Source: JAUXJB01 sp965226855
GTDB taxonomy: Bacteria; Myxococcota_A; UBA9160; SZUA-336
DNA length: 64,000 nt
Direction of reading: 5' to 3'
Assembly (NCBI GenBank): GCA_965226855.1
Contig: CBDDEE010000031.1
Location: 62,001-126,000, forward strand
The notes under the pieces are model-generated. The model was not told the origin of the DNA. It was given only the letters and a program-made list of their open reading frames with translations, and searched no databases. Positions 50,835-60,259 of this stretch are shown one piece after another (the first letter of the stretch is position 1; every line of letters starts with the position of its first letter). The translations under genes and the position numbers were made by a program.

Positions 50835-51614
50835 ATGATCCGATCGAACGGCACCGTCGTCCGCTGGGAGCGTGCGCTCATCGGCGCGCTGCTGGCGCTC
50901 CAGCTGGGCTGCCCACGCGGTGGCGAGCCTCGAACGGAGGTGGTCGTGCTGGCGGCCGCCTCGCTGAGCGACGTGTTCCGGCCGATCGGGCGGGCATTCG
51001 AAGCCGCCCACGGCGGCCAGGTGCTGCTGAGCTTCGCCGGCTCACAGACCGTTGCCACGCAGCTCCGCGAAGGGGTCCACGCGGACGTCATCGCGGTCGC
51101 GGACCCGGCCATCCTGGCGGAGCTCGCCGCCCAGGACCTGGTGGAAGCACCCCGCTACTTCGCGAGCACGAGGCTCGTCTGGGCTCTGCGCCGCACTCCC
51201 GACGGATCGTCGCTCGGAGATCCCGCGGATCTCGCGAACTCCGATTGGGCGCTCGTCCTGGCGGTTCCCGAGGTGCCGGCCGGGGCCTACGCACGCCGCG
51301 CGCTGGATCTGCTCGGGCTGCGCGCAGCGGCCGAAGCACACCTCGTCTCCAACGAGCTCGACGTACGCGGGGTGGTCGCCAAGCTGCGCCTCGCCGGTGC
51401 CGACCTCGGTCTGGTCTACGCAACGGACGTGCGCCCGGAGGATTCCGAGCTCGAGGTGGTGGAGCTCCCGCAGCACGCACAGGTCGTTGCCCGCTATCCC
51501 GCCGCGAGGGTGCGCCGGCTCCGGAATCCAGACGGGGGCCAGGCCTTCCTCGAGTTTCTCGAGGGTCCCGAGGCAGGCACGATCCTGCGCCGCGCCGGCT
51601 TCGAGCGGCCATGA
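50835..51614 (+). CDS. modA: Molybdate ABC transporter substrate-binding lipoprotein
   Basis: Molybdate/tungstate-binding protein of 259 residues, exported as a lipoprotein (lipobox LLALQLGC). ModA hallmarks: VVVLAAASLSDVFRPIGRAF, LLSFAGSQTVATQLREGVHA, DVIAVADPAILAELA and a C-terminal VYATDV segment. The oxyanion-site Ser residues in AAASLS and FAGSQ are conserved. The gene begins at ATG 50835. It overlaps modB by 4 bases (ATGA). Confidence 0.93.
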   Translation: MIRSNGTVVRWERALIGALLALQLGCPRGGEPRTEVVVLAAASLSDVFRPIGRAFEAAHGGQVLLSFAGSQTVATQLREGVHADVIAVADPAILAELAAQDLVEAPRYFASTRLVWALRRTPDGSSLGDPADLANSDWALVLAVPEVPAGAYARRALDLLGLRAAAEAHLVSNELDVRGVVAKLRLAGADLGLVYATDVRPEDSELEVVELPQHAQVVARYPAARVRRLRNPDGGQAFLEFLEGPEAGTILRRAGFERP

Positions 51615-52393
51615 CGCTACGCGGCCTCCAGCTCACCGCGCTCTACGTGGCAGCCGGCCTGGGTCTCGTGCTGACTCTGGCTCCGCTGGTCGGCCTCTCG
51701 GTCCGAGCGCCTTGGACCGCTACGTTCGAGCTCCTACAGCTGCCGCAGGTTCGCTCCGCGATCTGGCTGTCTCTCACCGTCTCGACGGCCGCCGTCGCCG
51801 CATCGCTCCTATTCGGCTTCCCGCTCGCCTGGCTACTCGCGCGCACGGCCCTGCCGGGCAAACGCTGGCTACGAACCACGCTGACCCTACCCCTGGTGCT
51901 TCCGCCGGTGGTCGCCGGAGTGGCGTTGCTCGCGGCCTTTGGTCGCTACGGTCTGCTCGGCGGGACGCTCGACGCCCTCGGGATCCGGCTCCCGTTCACG
52001 ACACTGGCCGCGGTCCTCGCAGCGACCTTCGTCTCCGCTCCACTGCTCGTGACCAGCCTCGAGAACGCGCTCAGCCAGGCCGAGGAGCGCCTGGAGCAGG
52101 TAGCCGCCACGCTCGGCGCTTCCCCCTGGCGCAGCTTCTGGACGGTCCTCATGCCGTCGATCCGTCCCGCGCTGCTCGCGGGGCTCGCACTCTGCTGGGC
52201 CCGCGCGCTCGGCGAGTTCGGTGCCACCATCACGTTCGCGGGAAACCTGGAGGGGCGCACGCAGACCTTGCCCCTCGCGATCTACCAGCTGTTGCAGAGC
52301 CGACCGCAGGCCGCCCTCCTGCTGGGTGCGCTGCTACTCGCGGTGTCGGTGCTCGTGCTTGCTGCCCTGCGCGGGCAGCGGCCCACGGCGTGA
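51611..52393 (+). CDS. modB: Molybdate ABC transporter permease
   Basis: Inner-membrane permease of 260 residues with five to six helices. The N-terminal helix is LTALYVAAGLGLVLTLAPLV. AIWLSLTVSTAAVAASLLFG begins the transport core. The ABC-contact EAA loop reads ERLEQVAATLGASPWRSFWT, followed by ALGEFGATITFAGN, which is characteristic of ModB/CysT. The start ATG at 51611 lies within the modA stop. Four-base overlaps at both ends indicate tight coupling with modA and modC. Longer in-frame upstream sequence is shadow coding. Confidence 0.93.
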   Translation: MTLRGLQLTALYVAAGLGLVLTLAPLVGLSVRAPWTATFELLQLPQVRSAIWLSLTVSTAAVAASLLFGFPLAWLLARTALPGKRWLRTTLTLPLVLPPVVAGVALLAAFGRYGLLGGTLDALGIRLPFTTLAAVLAATFVSAPLLVTSLENALSQAEERLEQVAATLGASPWRSFWTVLMPSIRPALLAGLALCWARALGEFGATITFAGNLEGRTQTLPLAIYQLLQSRPQAALLLGALLLAVSVLVLAALRGQRPTA

Positions 52394-53460
52394 GTCTCGA
52401 AGCTCGAGTGCGGCTCTCGAGGGGCGCGTTCGCCCTCGACGTCGACCTGTCGGCCGCAGCAGGCGAGACGATCGGGCTGCTCGGTCCGAACGGGTCCGGG
52501 AAGTCGACCCTGGTGGAGGCACTCGCAGGCCTGCTCGCGCTCCAGTCCGGCGAGATCACGCTCGACGGCATGCCGATCGAGCGCCCCGAGGACGGGATTC
52601 GCCTGGCTCCACAGGAGCGCCCCTTCGGCGTCATGTTCCAGGGCCTCTGGCTGTTTCCGCACCTGAACGTGCTCGAGAACGTGTCCTTTGGTCCGCGCGC
52701 GCGCGGTCTGCCCAAACGCGAAGCCCGGGCCCGAGCCGAGCGACTGATGGCACGGCTCGAGCTGTCGGCGCTCGCAGCGCGTAAGCCTTCGGAGCTATCC
52801 GGCGGCGAGGCACAGCGCGTCGCGCTCGCGCGCGCGCTGGCGGTCGAGCCGCGCGTCCTGCTGCTCGACGAGCCCCTCTCCGCACTCGACCTGGAGGCCC
52901 GCCCGCGCACGCGCAGTCTGCTCCAGCAGATGCTGCAGGAGTTCGACGGCGTGCGTCTCGTGATCACGCACGACCCGCTCGAGGCGCTGCTCTTCGCCGA
53001 CCACTTGGTCATCCTGGAGGATGGACACATCGTGCAATCCGGCCCGGCGGACCTCGTGCGCCGACGTCCGCGCACGCCGTACGTCGCTGGCCTGAGCGGG
53101 GTAACTCTGCTCCGAGGGCAGCTGCGCGATGTGCACGGCACGCCGGAGCTCAGCGTCGAGGGACTTCAGCTCTCCGTTCCGCACGTGGACATCCCCCGGA
53201 GCAGGGAGGTGCTCGCCACCGTGCCGCCCGAAGCGGTCCGGCTAACGACGGATGCACCCGGAATGGACGACGGCTACGTACTCGCCGGCGAGATCGAAAG
53301 CGTCGAGCTCGCCTCCCATCGCAGTCTCGTGCGTCTGCGGACGCGACCTCGGCTGTGCGCTGCGGTCCCGACCGAGTCTGTCTCCCGACAGGGCTTGAGG
53401 CCGGGGCTGCGTGTCTGGGCCCGCATCGACGCCCGAGCCATCGACGTCTATCCCAGCTGA
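52390..53460 (+). CDS. modC: Molybdate ABC transporter ATPase
   Basis: ATPase of 356 residues energising ModB. Walker A is GLLGPNGSGKSTLVEA, signature LSGGEAQRVALARAL, Walker B VLLLDEPLSALD and H-loop VITHDPLEAL. The C-terminal 110 residues contain a TOBE/MOP-like regulatory domain (DGYVLAGEIESVELASHRSL). The start GTG at 52390 overlaps the modB stop (GTGA). One change from the usual LDxxxR after Walker B (LEARPRTR) is unremarkable. Confidence 0.93.
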   Translation: MSLEARVRLSRGAFALDVDLSAAAGETIGLLGPNGSGKSTLVEALAGLLALQSGEITLDGMPIERPEDGIRLAPQERPFGVMFQGLWLFPHLNVLENVSFGPRARGLPKREARARAERLMARLELSALAARKPSELSGGEAQRVALARALAVEPRVLLLDEPLSALDLEARPRTRSLLQQMLQEFDGVRLVITHDPLEALLFADHLVILEDGHIVQSGPADLVRRRPRTPYVAGLSGVTLLRGQLRDVHGTPELSVEGLQLSVPHVDIPRSREVLATVPPEAVRLTTDAPGMDDGYVLAGEIESVELASHRSLVRLRTRPRLCAAVPTESVSRQGLRPGLRVWARIDARAIDVYPS

Positions 53461-53610
53461 CATAGTTGTTGTATTACCCCCCCGATCGACGTGCGGAGAC
53501 CTAGAAACGTTTGACAACTCTGTAGAGCTTCGGGTCGAATACCCGCGAGTGCGCAGGGCTGCTCGCTCGATGTCACGTCTCATCATCCGAGTGCGGAGGG
53601 AATCGACCGA

Positions 53611-54309
53611 ATGGAGCTTTTCACTCAAGACGGCTGGCTGTTCTTGCTCAGGTGGTTCCACTTCCTGGCGGGCATCACCTGGATTGGCGTTCTCTACTAC
53701 TTCAACTTCATTCAGACTCCGTTCTTCGGCACGGACCTCGGGGGACAAGCACGTGGCGCAATGATGCGGGGCCTCGTGCCAAACGCACTCTGGTGGTTCC
53801 GCTGGGGGGCGATGTTCACGTTCCTGACCGGTTGGCTGATCGTCATCATCCACATGGTCACCGGCACTGCCAGCATGGCCTACTACACGCTGATCCTCAC
53901 CGGCGGCCTGATGGGCACGCTCATGTGGGCCAACGTCTGGTTCGTGATCTGGCCGATCCAGCGTGGCCTGATCGCGAACGCGGAGACCACCGCCTCCGGC
54001 GGCGAGGCAGACGCGGCGCTTGCTGCGAGGGCTCCAACCGCCGCGCGGGCGTCGCGCACGAACACCCTCTTCTCGATCCCAATGCTCTTCTTCATGGGCT
54101 CCGCGCGGCATCTCGCACTGGTCAATCAGGAGACCCCGGCCTACGGGGCCTACTTGGTCGCTGCATTCGTGTTGATCCTGCTCGTCGAGCTCAACGCCTT
54201 CATGGGCCCCGCGGCTACCCAAAAGCCGCTCGGTAGCGTGTCGGGCACGCTCTACTCGGGGTTCGGGCTCACATTGGTCCTGTTCCTGCTCGGATCGCGG
54301 CTGCTGTAG
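53611..54309 (+). CDS. PuuD/urate-oxidase N-terminal-domain-like membrane protein
   Basis: A 232-residue integral membrane protein with about six helices. The start FTQDGWLFLLRWFHFLAGIT, GVLYYFNFIQTPFF and ALWWFRWGAMFTFLTGW fit the Urate_ox_N family, the membrane part of the fused urate hydroxylase PuuD. The cytochrome c domain that forms the PuuD C-terminus is absent here. A separate 105-aa cytochrome c is encoded 12 bp away on the opposite strand. The activity of this short form is not established. The start ATG at 53611 follows a GGAGGGAA site. Confidence 0.82.
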   Translation: MELFTQDGWLFLLRWFHFLAGITWIGVLYYFNFIQTPFFGTDLGGQARGAMMRGLVPNALWWFRWGAMFTFLTGWLIVIIHMVTGTASMAYYTLILTGGLMGTLMWANVWFVIWPIQRGLIANAETTASGGEADAALAARAPTAARASRTNTLFSIPMLFFMGSARHLALVNQETPAYGAYLVAAFVLILLVELNAFMGPAATQKPLGSVSGTLYSGFGLTLVLFLLGSRLL

Positions 54310-54321
54310 GACCGCTATTTT

Positions 54322-54639
54322 TCAGGGGAGGGCGAGGTAAGCCGCGAGCGGCTCGATCTGCTGCTTGAGATAGGGCTGCGCCGGCATTAGGTTCGTGTCC
54401 CGCTTGGGCTTGTAGCCCGGCGGGTACGCGGCTCGCATGAGGCGAGCCTCGATCAGCTCTCGCGAGCTGCCGGCGATCGCCGGACCCAGTACACCTTCAC
54501 GCTTCGGATCGCGATCGTGACAGGCGCTGCAGCTCGCCACGTAAGCCCGGCGACCTGTCTCGGCGAGATCCGGCGTACCCTGATCCTGACAGGCGAGAAC
54601 GAATGACGCGACTGCGATCACGAGCCAGGCTCGAGTCAC
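54322..54639 (-). CDS. Small class I cytochrome c lipoprotein
   Basis: A 105-residue exported haem protein. The lipobox-like SFVLAC near residue 17 suggests membrane anchoring. The haem attachment site is SCSACH (Cys37, Cys40, His41), and a Met ligand is likely in TNLMPAQPY. It resembles the C-terminal cytochrome domain of PuuD. The gene converges on the PuuD-like membrane protein with a 12-bp gap and is divergent from hisI. The ending, PLAAYLALP, is the usual cytochrome c helix. Confidence 0.87.
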   Translation of the reverse strand: MTRAWLVIAVASFVLACQDQGTPDLAETGRRAYVASCSACHDRDPKREGVLGPAIAGSSRELIEARLMRAAYPPGYKPKRDTNLMPAQPYLKQQIEPLAAYLALP

Positions 54640-54707
54640 ACTGCTCCTCGCTCGTTCGAGCGCGTCAGACTAGCATCAGGCAAGACGCGCGTTTGCGAGG
54701 AGGAGAG

Positions 54708-55115
54708 ATGGAGAACCCGCTCGAAGAGGGAACCCGGCTGCAGCTCGACTTCGACAAGCTCGCCGCCGTTGCGCGCGCGAGCCGGCCCGTCGTCCCCGTC
54801 GTGCTGCAGAATGCCGACAGCGGCGAGGTGCTCTTCGTCGCCTACGCGGACGCGGAGGCGTTGCGGGAGACCCTGAGCAGCGGGACGGCCGTACTCTGGT
54901 CGACATCTCGCGACGAGCTCTGGCACAAGGGCGCGTCCTCGGGTGACGTCCTCGACCTGGTCGAGGTGCGCGTGAATTGCGAGCAAAACTCCCTCCTGTA
55001 TCGAGTGCGCCTGCGAGGCGGCACCTGCCATACGCGTGACCCGAGCGGCGCGACGCGGCGCTCCTGCTACTACCGCAGCCTCGTCTCGGACGAACAGCTG
55101 GGGTTCCCTTCCTGA
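54708..55115 (+). CDS. hisI: Phosphoribosyl-AMP cyclohydrolase
   Basis: Histidine-biosynthesis enzyme of 135 residues that opens the purine ring of PR-AMP; zinc- and magnesium-dependent. Conserved: VVPVVLQNADSGEVLFVAYA, STSRDELWHKGASSGDVLDL, VRVNCEQNSLLYRV, and the CHT...SCYYR terminal segment that binds zinc. The start ATG at 54708 has GGAGGAGAG directly upstream. No fused HisE domain and no other his genes are nearby. It converges on the large carboxylase with a 3-bp gap. Confidence 0.93.
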   Translation: MENPLEEGTRLQLDFDKLAAVARASRPVVPVVLQNADSGEVLFVAYADAEALRETLSSGTAVLWSTSRDELWHKGASSGDVLDLVEVRVNCEQNSLLYRVRLRGGTCHTRDPSGATRRSCYYRSLVSDEQLGFPS

Positions 55116-55118
55116 CGG

Positions 55119-58100
55119 CTACTCCTTGAGCCAGCCGATCAGGGCCGGACGGAGCTCCCTCGGCTCGATGATCGATTCCAGCGAGCCGACCTCCCTGGCG
55201 CGCTCGACCGTGTGGGTAGCATCGAACTCTGCGGCGACCTCAGCTTGCTTCTCGAGGGTTATCTCCTCGAGCAGGCGGTCGAGCTCGGCTCTGCGCGCGA
55301 CGCGTGTCGGGACATCGGGAGCGGCGTCGACGCGCGCGCGGACCTCGCGCACGCGCGGGTCGGCGACGGCGCGCCGTCTCACGTCGCGACCGAACACGAC
55401 CGCCGCAGCGGCGGTGCCCCCGATCACCGAGGCGTAGGAGCCGGACAGCGCGACCGCGTGCATGCCGTCGTTGAGCTCGCGCGAGAACACGACGTAGGCG
55501 CCGCCGTGGTAGCGCGAGACCACCGTGAAGACCAGCTTCCCCTGGAAGCGAACGACGGCTCGCGCGATCTCCGCACCAAACTCCAGGATCCCCCGACGCA
55601 TCGACTCGGGCGAGCCGTCGAAGCCCGACAGGTTCGCCAGGATCACGACGGGGCGATTGCCACTCGCCGCGTTGAGCGCGCGCGCGACCTTCTTGGATGA
55701 GTACGGGAACAGCGTGCCCGCCGTCCAGCTGTCTGGCCCGTCGTTCGGGGTGTAGCCCAGGCGCGGCAAGGGGCGGCTCTCGATCCCGATGAGCGCGATC
55801 GGGAAGCCGCCGAGGTGCGCATCCCACACAATCGCGGTCTCCGCGCCCTGCCAGATGGGCCAGCGCTCGAGAAACCCGCAGTCCTGGTCGATCACCGCGC
55901 GCATGAGCGGACGCATCGCGAATGGCCGCTTGCGCTCGGGGTTCGCCTCGCGCGAGAAGATGTCTCCCACGCTCTGGAAGTCCTCCTCTCCCTCGTACGG
56001 GGAGAGCGTCACGTCCCGGCCGTCGGGGTCCCGGGTCTGGTAGGGGCGCGGGCCGGACTCGCCACGGCTCCGGTAGCTCGTGGCGTAGTGCTCGAGCAGG
56101 ATCCCGTAGGCATCGGGCAGGGTGCGCGCCTGGTGGTGGGCGTAGCCGTTCGGTCCCATGATCCGCTCGTAGCCGCCGATGCCCACCTCGTCCTCGGCCG
56201 CGACGCCTCCCGAGAATTCGAGCGCCGCGCGGCCCGTGAGGACCATGTACGCCCGCGGTAGCATGATCAGGACGCCGCGGCTCTGCAGACCCATCGTGGC
56301 AAGCGCGTCGAAGTAGCTCTGCGCGCCGACGTTGACGCCCGGCAAGATCAGGTTCACCTCCCCACCGGCATCCGTGAAGGTCACCAGCCGCCGTACGACG
56401 CGCGCCGTCGCGTCCAGGTTCTCGGTGCCGCTTTCCATTGCAATCCGGGCCCCCGAAGAGACGCCCACCCATTCGACCGGAAGCTCCTCGCGTTTCGCCA
56501 GGTCGATGGCGGCAACGATCGCGGCGCACTCGGGCTCCCCCAGCGCGCCCATCCCGCGCGTCGGGTCGCCGATCAAGAGCACGCGTCGCATGCCTTCGGG
56601 GTGCTTCACGGTCGGCGTGGTGATGACCCCGAAAACGACGCCACACTCGTTGTTGCCCGGATCCCGAACCACCCGGGCCACGTTGCCCTCGTACAGGGCG
56701 TACTCCTCGAACACTCCGGGTCCGGTGGGGCTTCCGAGCCCGCCCTGCGTGCCGTCGGGCTCCGCTGCGAAGAGCCGGGCGACCTCGTACGGGTAGAAAA
56801 GCCCCCGCGCGCGCGCCGCGGCCATGCGACGTTCGGCCGGTGTGGCCGGCTGGAGCGGCCGCGTGTGCGGCTCTCGAATGCTCCACTCCACGCGCGTGCC
56901 AACAGGTGTTCCGGCCAACACCTCGATCTTCCTCGGCTCCGCGTCGGGGTCGGTCTTCTCCACGCTGGCGAGGCGCACGACCACCCACTCGAGGCCCAAG
57001 TGCGCGGTCTCCGGTGCCAGCCTCCGGAGCAGGTTCTGAAGCAGCTCATCCGTCAGCACCAGCGCCGGTCGGACGAACAGGTACAGACGGTTCCAGCGCA
57101 AGCGGTGCTCGGGATCGCGCTGCCCGCGCAGCGAACGCATCGCTTCGATCGCCGCGTGGAAGCGCTGCTCGAACTTCGTGGGATTCGGCGCGTGCGGCAG
57201 CTCGGATCCGAGGTCGTTCACCTCCGCGAAGCAGAACAGGCGGGCGTCCCCGGGATCGTCGCGGGAGCGCGCGTGGAACGCGTGGATACCCTCGAAGCGC
57301 TCGAGCTCGATGGGCTCGAGCTCGAAACAGTCGAGACGCCACAGCTCGATGCGGCGCGCCAGATCCACCGGCAGGCCGAGCTCGCGCGCGCGCCGCTCGA
57401 GGGCGACGGGATCGGGCGGAGGCACGAGGGTGTGCGCGAGGTCGACGGCGGGGGGGACCGAGGTCTCGCCCGTGCTCTTCGCGGTCTCGCGATCGAAGAG
57501 CGCGTAGTGCACCTGGGCCGCCAGGTCCGCGACCGCCTCCGACACGGCACCTCGCAGTAACGCGAGCCGATCGAGGGCGCCGGCCAGCTCGGGGTGCCTC
57601 GAGAACGTCTCGCCCTGCTCGCCCAGACGGATCAAGGTGTGGAGCAGCGCCTCGATCAGGCGTGTGCGCAGCGCCAGGGTGGTGCGCGTCGCGTAGAGAC
57701 GCAGTGCCGCGCGCTCGAGCGAGTCGCTCGGCTGCAGCGAATCGATGTCGTAGTGGGCGAGCGCTCGACGGACCAGATCCAGGAAGTCCTGGTCGATCCC
57801 CGCACCGGCTGCACTCATCCGGCGCACATACATGGCCATTCGCGCGTCGTTCGACGGCCCCAGCTCGTCGACCGCGACGCCCGTCGGTGCCGTGGAAAAG
57901 AGCGTCTCGATGTCGCTGAACAGCTCCACCGCACCGGCGAGCTGGGCAAGCTGCGCCTGGAACACCTCGGAGACGCCCGCGACGGGCGACTCGAGGATCT
58001 CCACCAGGCGTTCCGCGCGCTCGGAATTCACGTCGTAACCCAGCAGGACGCGACGCGTTTCCGAGCGCAGCGCGGCAATGCCCGCGGCGTGCTGCGATGC

Positions 58101-60203
58101 CAGAAGCTCGGTCGCGCGCTCGGGCGCCAGCTGGCCGTCGCTGTCGAAGAAGATCTCCAGAGGATCCTCTTCGGCTGCCAGCTCAAGCGGCGCCGCACGC
58201 GGGCCGGCGGAATCCACGTCGGAGCTGGGCTCGATCACCAGGATCACGTCACCCGCAGAGACGCGCTCTCCGGCCCTGGCAACGACCTCGCGCACCAGAC
58301 CCGCGACGGGGGCAAAGAAGGCCGTCTCGGTCTTCATCGCCTCGAGCAGGCCGAGACGCTGCCCAGCCGTGACGCTCTCACCAGGCTCCACCGCAAGCTC
58401 GATCAGGAGCGCGGGGGCCGGGGCGCGCACCTTGCCCCCGATATCTCGCTGCACGCGGTGGTGCTCGCCGTCGAGCTCGATCCGGAGCTCGACCTCGGAT
58501 TCGCTGATGAGCACCTGGTGGCGGCGCTCCCCAACGAAGAGGGTGCGCGTGTGCGGTCCCTGCTCGAGCAGCCTCACCTGAGCGACGCGATCGCCGAGGT
58601 GTACGCGGTACGACCAGTTCCCGATCGCGTAGACGGTGAGCCGGTAAGACACCCCCGCAAAGACGAGATCGATCTCCGCCCCTGTCGACGGTGGGATCCT
58701 CTGGGGACGTCCTCCTTCCGCGTAGAAGTTCGCGCGTACGACCGCGCGCTCACGCTGATAGACGTGGATGGCGGCGACCAGGAGCGCCTCGATGCTCGGA
58801 TCCGGCGACGCGGCAAGCCCAGCCTCGGCGAGCCAGCCCGTGTCGACGCCGCCCTCCCGGAACCGCGGGTGCTTCAGCACGCCCAGGAGAAAGCCCTTGT
58901 TCGTCATCCCGCCGTCGATGACGACGCGGACGTCGGAGACTGCTCGCTCGAGTCGGGCCCGGGCCTCTTCCCGCGACGCCCCGTGCGCCATGACCTTCGC
59001 GATCATGGAGTCGAACTCGGCCGGGATGCTGTCTCCCGCCGCAATGCCTGCGTCGACGCGAATCCCGGGACCGGAGGGCAGCTCGAGCTGCATGACGGCC
59101 CCCGGGCTGGGCGCGAAGTCTGCGGAGGGATCCTCCGCGCAGAGTCGGACCTCCATCGAGCAGCCCCGGGACGGTGGCGCGACACCTGGCAGCCGGTCGC
59201 CTCGCGCGATGCGGATCTGCCACTTGACGAGGTCGAAGCCGTTCAGAAGCTCCGTGATCCCGTGCTCGACCTGGAGCCGTGGGTTCACTTCGAGGAAGTG
59301 GAACGACCCGTCGCCAGAAACGAGGAACTCGCATGTGGCGACTCCCACATATCCCGCCGCCTCGAGCAAGCGGATCGACGCCTCGCGCATCTCGCGCGCC
59401 AGCTCATCCGGGATCCCCGGGGGCGGCGCTTCCTCGACCACCTTCTGATGGCGTCGCTGCACAGAGCAGTCGCGCAGCCCCAGCGCAAGCACTCCGCCGT
59501 GCTGGTCGGCCGCCAGCTGCACTTCGACGTGACGCGCCGCGCCAATCTGAGACTCGAGGAAAAGCGTGCCGTCTCCGAACGCGTGTGCACCTTCCGCGGC
59601 GGCGCTGTCGAAGGCGGATTCGAGCTCGGACGCCTCGCATACGACACGAATGCCGCGCCCTCCGCCCCCCGCAGACGCCTTCAACATGAGTGGGAAGCCG
59701 ATGCGCTCGGCGTGCCGCAGCACGTCAGAGCGCTCGACCGGACCGCCGCTCCACGAGATAACCGGAACGTCGACCTCCGCTGCGAGCTGCTTGGAGCGAA
59801 TCTTGTCACCGAGCAGACGCATGGTCGCAGAGGGCGGTCCGAGAAAGATCAGCTCTGAGGCTTCGAGCCTCTCTACGAAGGAGGGATCCTCGGCGAGGAA
59901 TCCCCAGCCGGGCCACACCGTGTCCGCGCGCGTCGCGCGTAGCGCGGCCAGGACCCGATCGCGGTCGAGATAGGCCGGCTTCTCCGCCACTCCTCCGACG
60001 CGTCGCAGCGCGGGACCCAGAGAAATCGTCTCATCCGCGTCGCGGACAAAGGGCGCGAATCGATCTGGGTCGGTGTAAAGAGCGATTCCGATCAGCTCGC
60101 TCTTCTCTTCGCTGCGAAGCTCGCGAATCGCGCGCAGACAGCGCGTCGCGGCCTCACCCCGGTTCAGGATGGCGATCCTCTGAACCCTTGCCATCTCCGC
60201 CAT
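55119..60203 (-). CDS. Giant single-chain acyl-CoA carboxylase resembling eukaryotic ACC
   Basis: A 1,694-residue biotin enzyme. Residues about 1-450 are biotin carboxylase (IAILNRGEAATRCLRAIREL, KASAGGGGRGIRVV, FLEVNPRLQVEHGITELLNG). The biotin domain has LEAMKTET with Lys at about 624. About 450 residues of linker/central region follow, then a carboxyltransferase (about 1130-1690). That part begins with ARARGLFYPYEVARLFA and has VGIGGYERIMGPNGYAHHQA and PVVILANLSGFDGSPESMRR. The BC-BCCP-central-CT order and the last motifs recall eukaryotic ACC, and the central region is far longer than in the other single-chain carboxylase here. The acyl substrate is unknown. The start is ATG 60203; 60194 is an alternative. 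Confidence 0.88.
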   Translation of the reverse strand: MAEMARVQRIAILNRGEAATRCLRAIRELRSEEKSELIGIALYTDPDRFAPFVRDADETISLGPALRRVGGVAEKPAYLDRDRVLAALRATRADTVWPGWGFLAEDPSFVERLEASELIFLGPPSATMRLLGDKIRSKQLAAEVDVPVISWSGGPVERSDVLRHAERIGFPLMLKASAGGGGRGIRVVCEASELESAFDSAAAEGAHAFGDGTLFLESQIGAARHVEVQLAADQHGGVLALGLRDCSVQRRHQKVVEEAPPPGIPDELAREMREASIRLLEAAGYVGVATCEFLVSGDGSFHFLEVNPRLQVEHGITELLNGFDLVKWQIRIARGDRLPGVAPPSRGCSMEVRLCAEDPSADFAPSPGAVMQLELPSGPGIRVDAGIAAGDSIPAEFDSMIAKVMAHGASREEARARLERAVSDVRVVIDGGMTNKGFLLGVLKHPRFREGGVDTGWLAEAGLAASPDPSIEALLVAAIHVYQRERAVVRANFYAEGGRPQRIPPSTGAEIDLVFAGVSYRLTVYAIGNWSYRVHLGDRVAQVRLLEQGPHTRTLFVGERRHQVLISESEVELRIELDGEHHRVQRDIGGKVRAPAPALLIELAVEPGESVTAGQRLGLLEAMKTETAFFAPVAGLVREVVARAGERVSAGDVILVIEPSSDVDSAGPRAAPLELAAEEDPLEIFFDSDGQLAPERATELLASQHAAGIAALRSETRRVLLGYDVNSERAERLVEILESPVAGVSEVFQAQLAQLAGAVELFSDIETLFSTAPTGVAVDELGPSNDARMAMYVRRMSAAGAGIDQDFLDLVRRALAHYDIDSLQPSDSLERAALRLYATRTTLALRTRLIEALLHTLIRLGEQGETFSRHPELAGALDRLALLRGAVSEAVADLAAQVHYALFDRETAKSTGETSVPPAVDLAHTLVPPPDPVALERRARELGLPVDLARRIELWRLDCFELEPIELERFEGIHAFHARSRDDPGDARLFCFAEVNDLGSELPHAPNPTKFEQRFHAAIEAMRSLRGQRDPEHRLRWNRLYLFVRPALVLTDELLQNLLRRLAPETAHLGLEWVVVRLASVEKTDPDAEPRKIEVLAGTPVGTRVEWSIREPHTRPLQPATPAERRMAAARARGLFYPYEVARLFAAEPDGTQGGLGSPTGPGVFEEYALYEGNVARVVRDPGNNECGVVFGVITTPTVKHPEGMRRVLLIGDPTRGMGALGEPECAAIVAAIDLAKREELPVEWVGVSSGARIAMESGTENLDATARVVRRLVTFTDAGGEVNLILPGVNVGAQSYFDALATMGLQSRGVLIMLPRAYMVLTGRAALEFSGGVAAEDEVGIGGYERIMGPNGYAHHQARTLPDAYGILLEHYATSYRSRGESGPRPYQTRDPDGRDVTLSPYEGEEDFQSVGDIFSREANPERKRPFAMRPLMRAVIDQDCGFLERWPIWQGAETAIVWDAHLGGFPIALIGIESRPLPRLGYTPNDGPDSWTAGTLFPYSSKKVARALNAASGNRPVVILANLSGFDGSPESMRRGILEFGAEIARAVVRFQGKLVFTVVSRYHGGAYVVFSRELNDGMHAVALSGSYASVIGGTAAAAVVFGRDVRRRAVADPRVREVRARVDAAPDVPTRVARRAELDRLLEEITLEKQAEVAAEFDATHTVERAREVGSLESIIEPRELRPALIGWLKE

Positions 60204-60259
60204 GTTAGCCCAGTTCGCGCGCAAAGATCGCAGGACCCACGAGAGGGCGAGATCCGGGG

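Noticed and set aside
53520..53560. Possible tRNA T-arm (GGGTCGAATACCC)
   Set aside because: The loop is five bases instead of seven, and no acceptor, D or anticodon arms can be drawn around it.
54305..54325. Rho-independent terminator between the convergent PuuD-like and cytochrome genes
   Set aside because: There is a TTTTT run but no stable stem in front of it on either strand.
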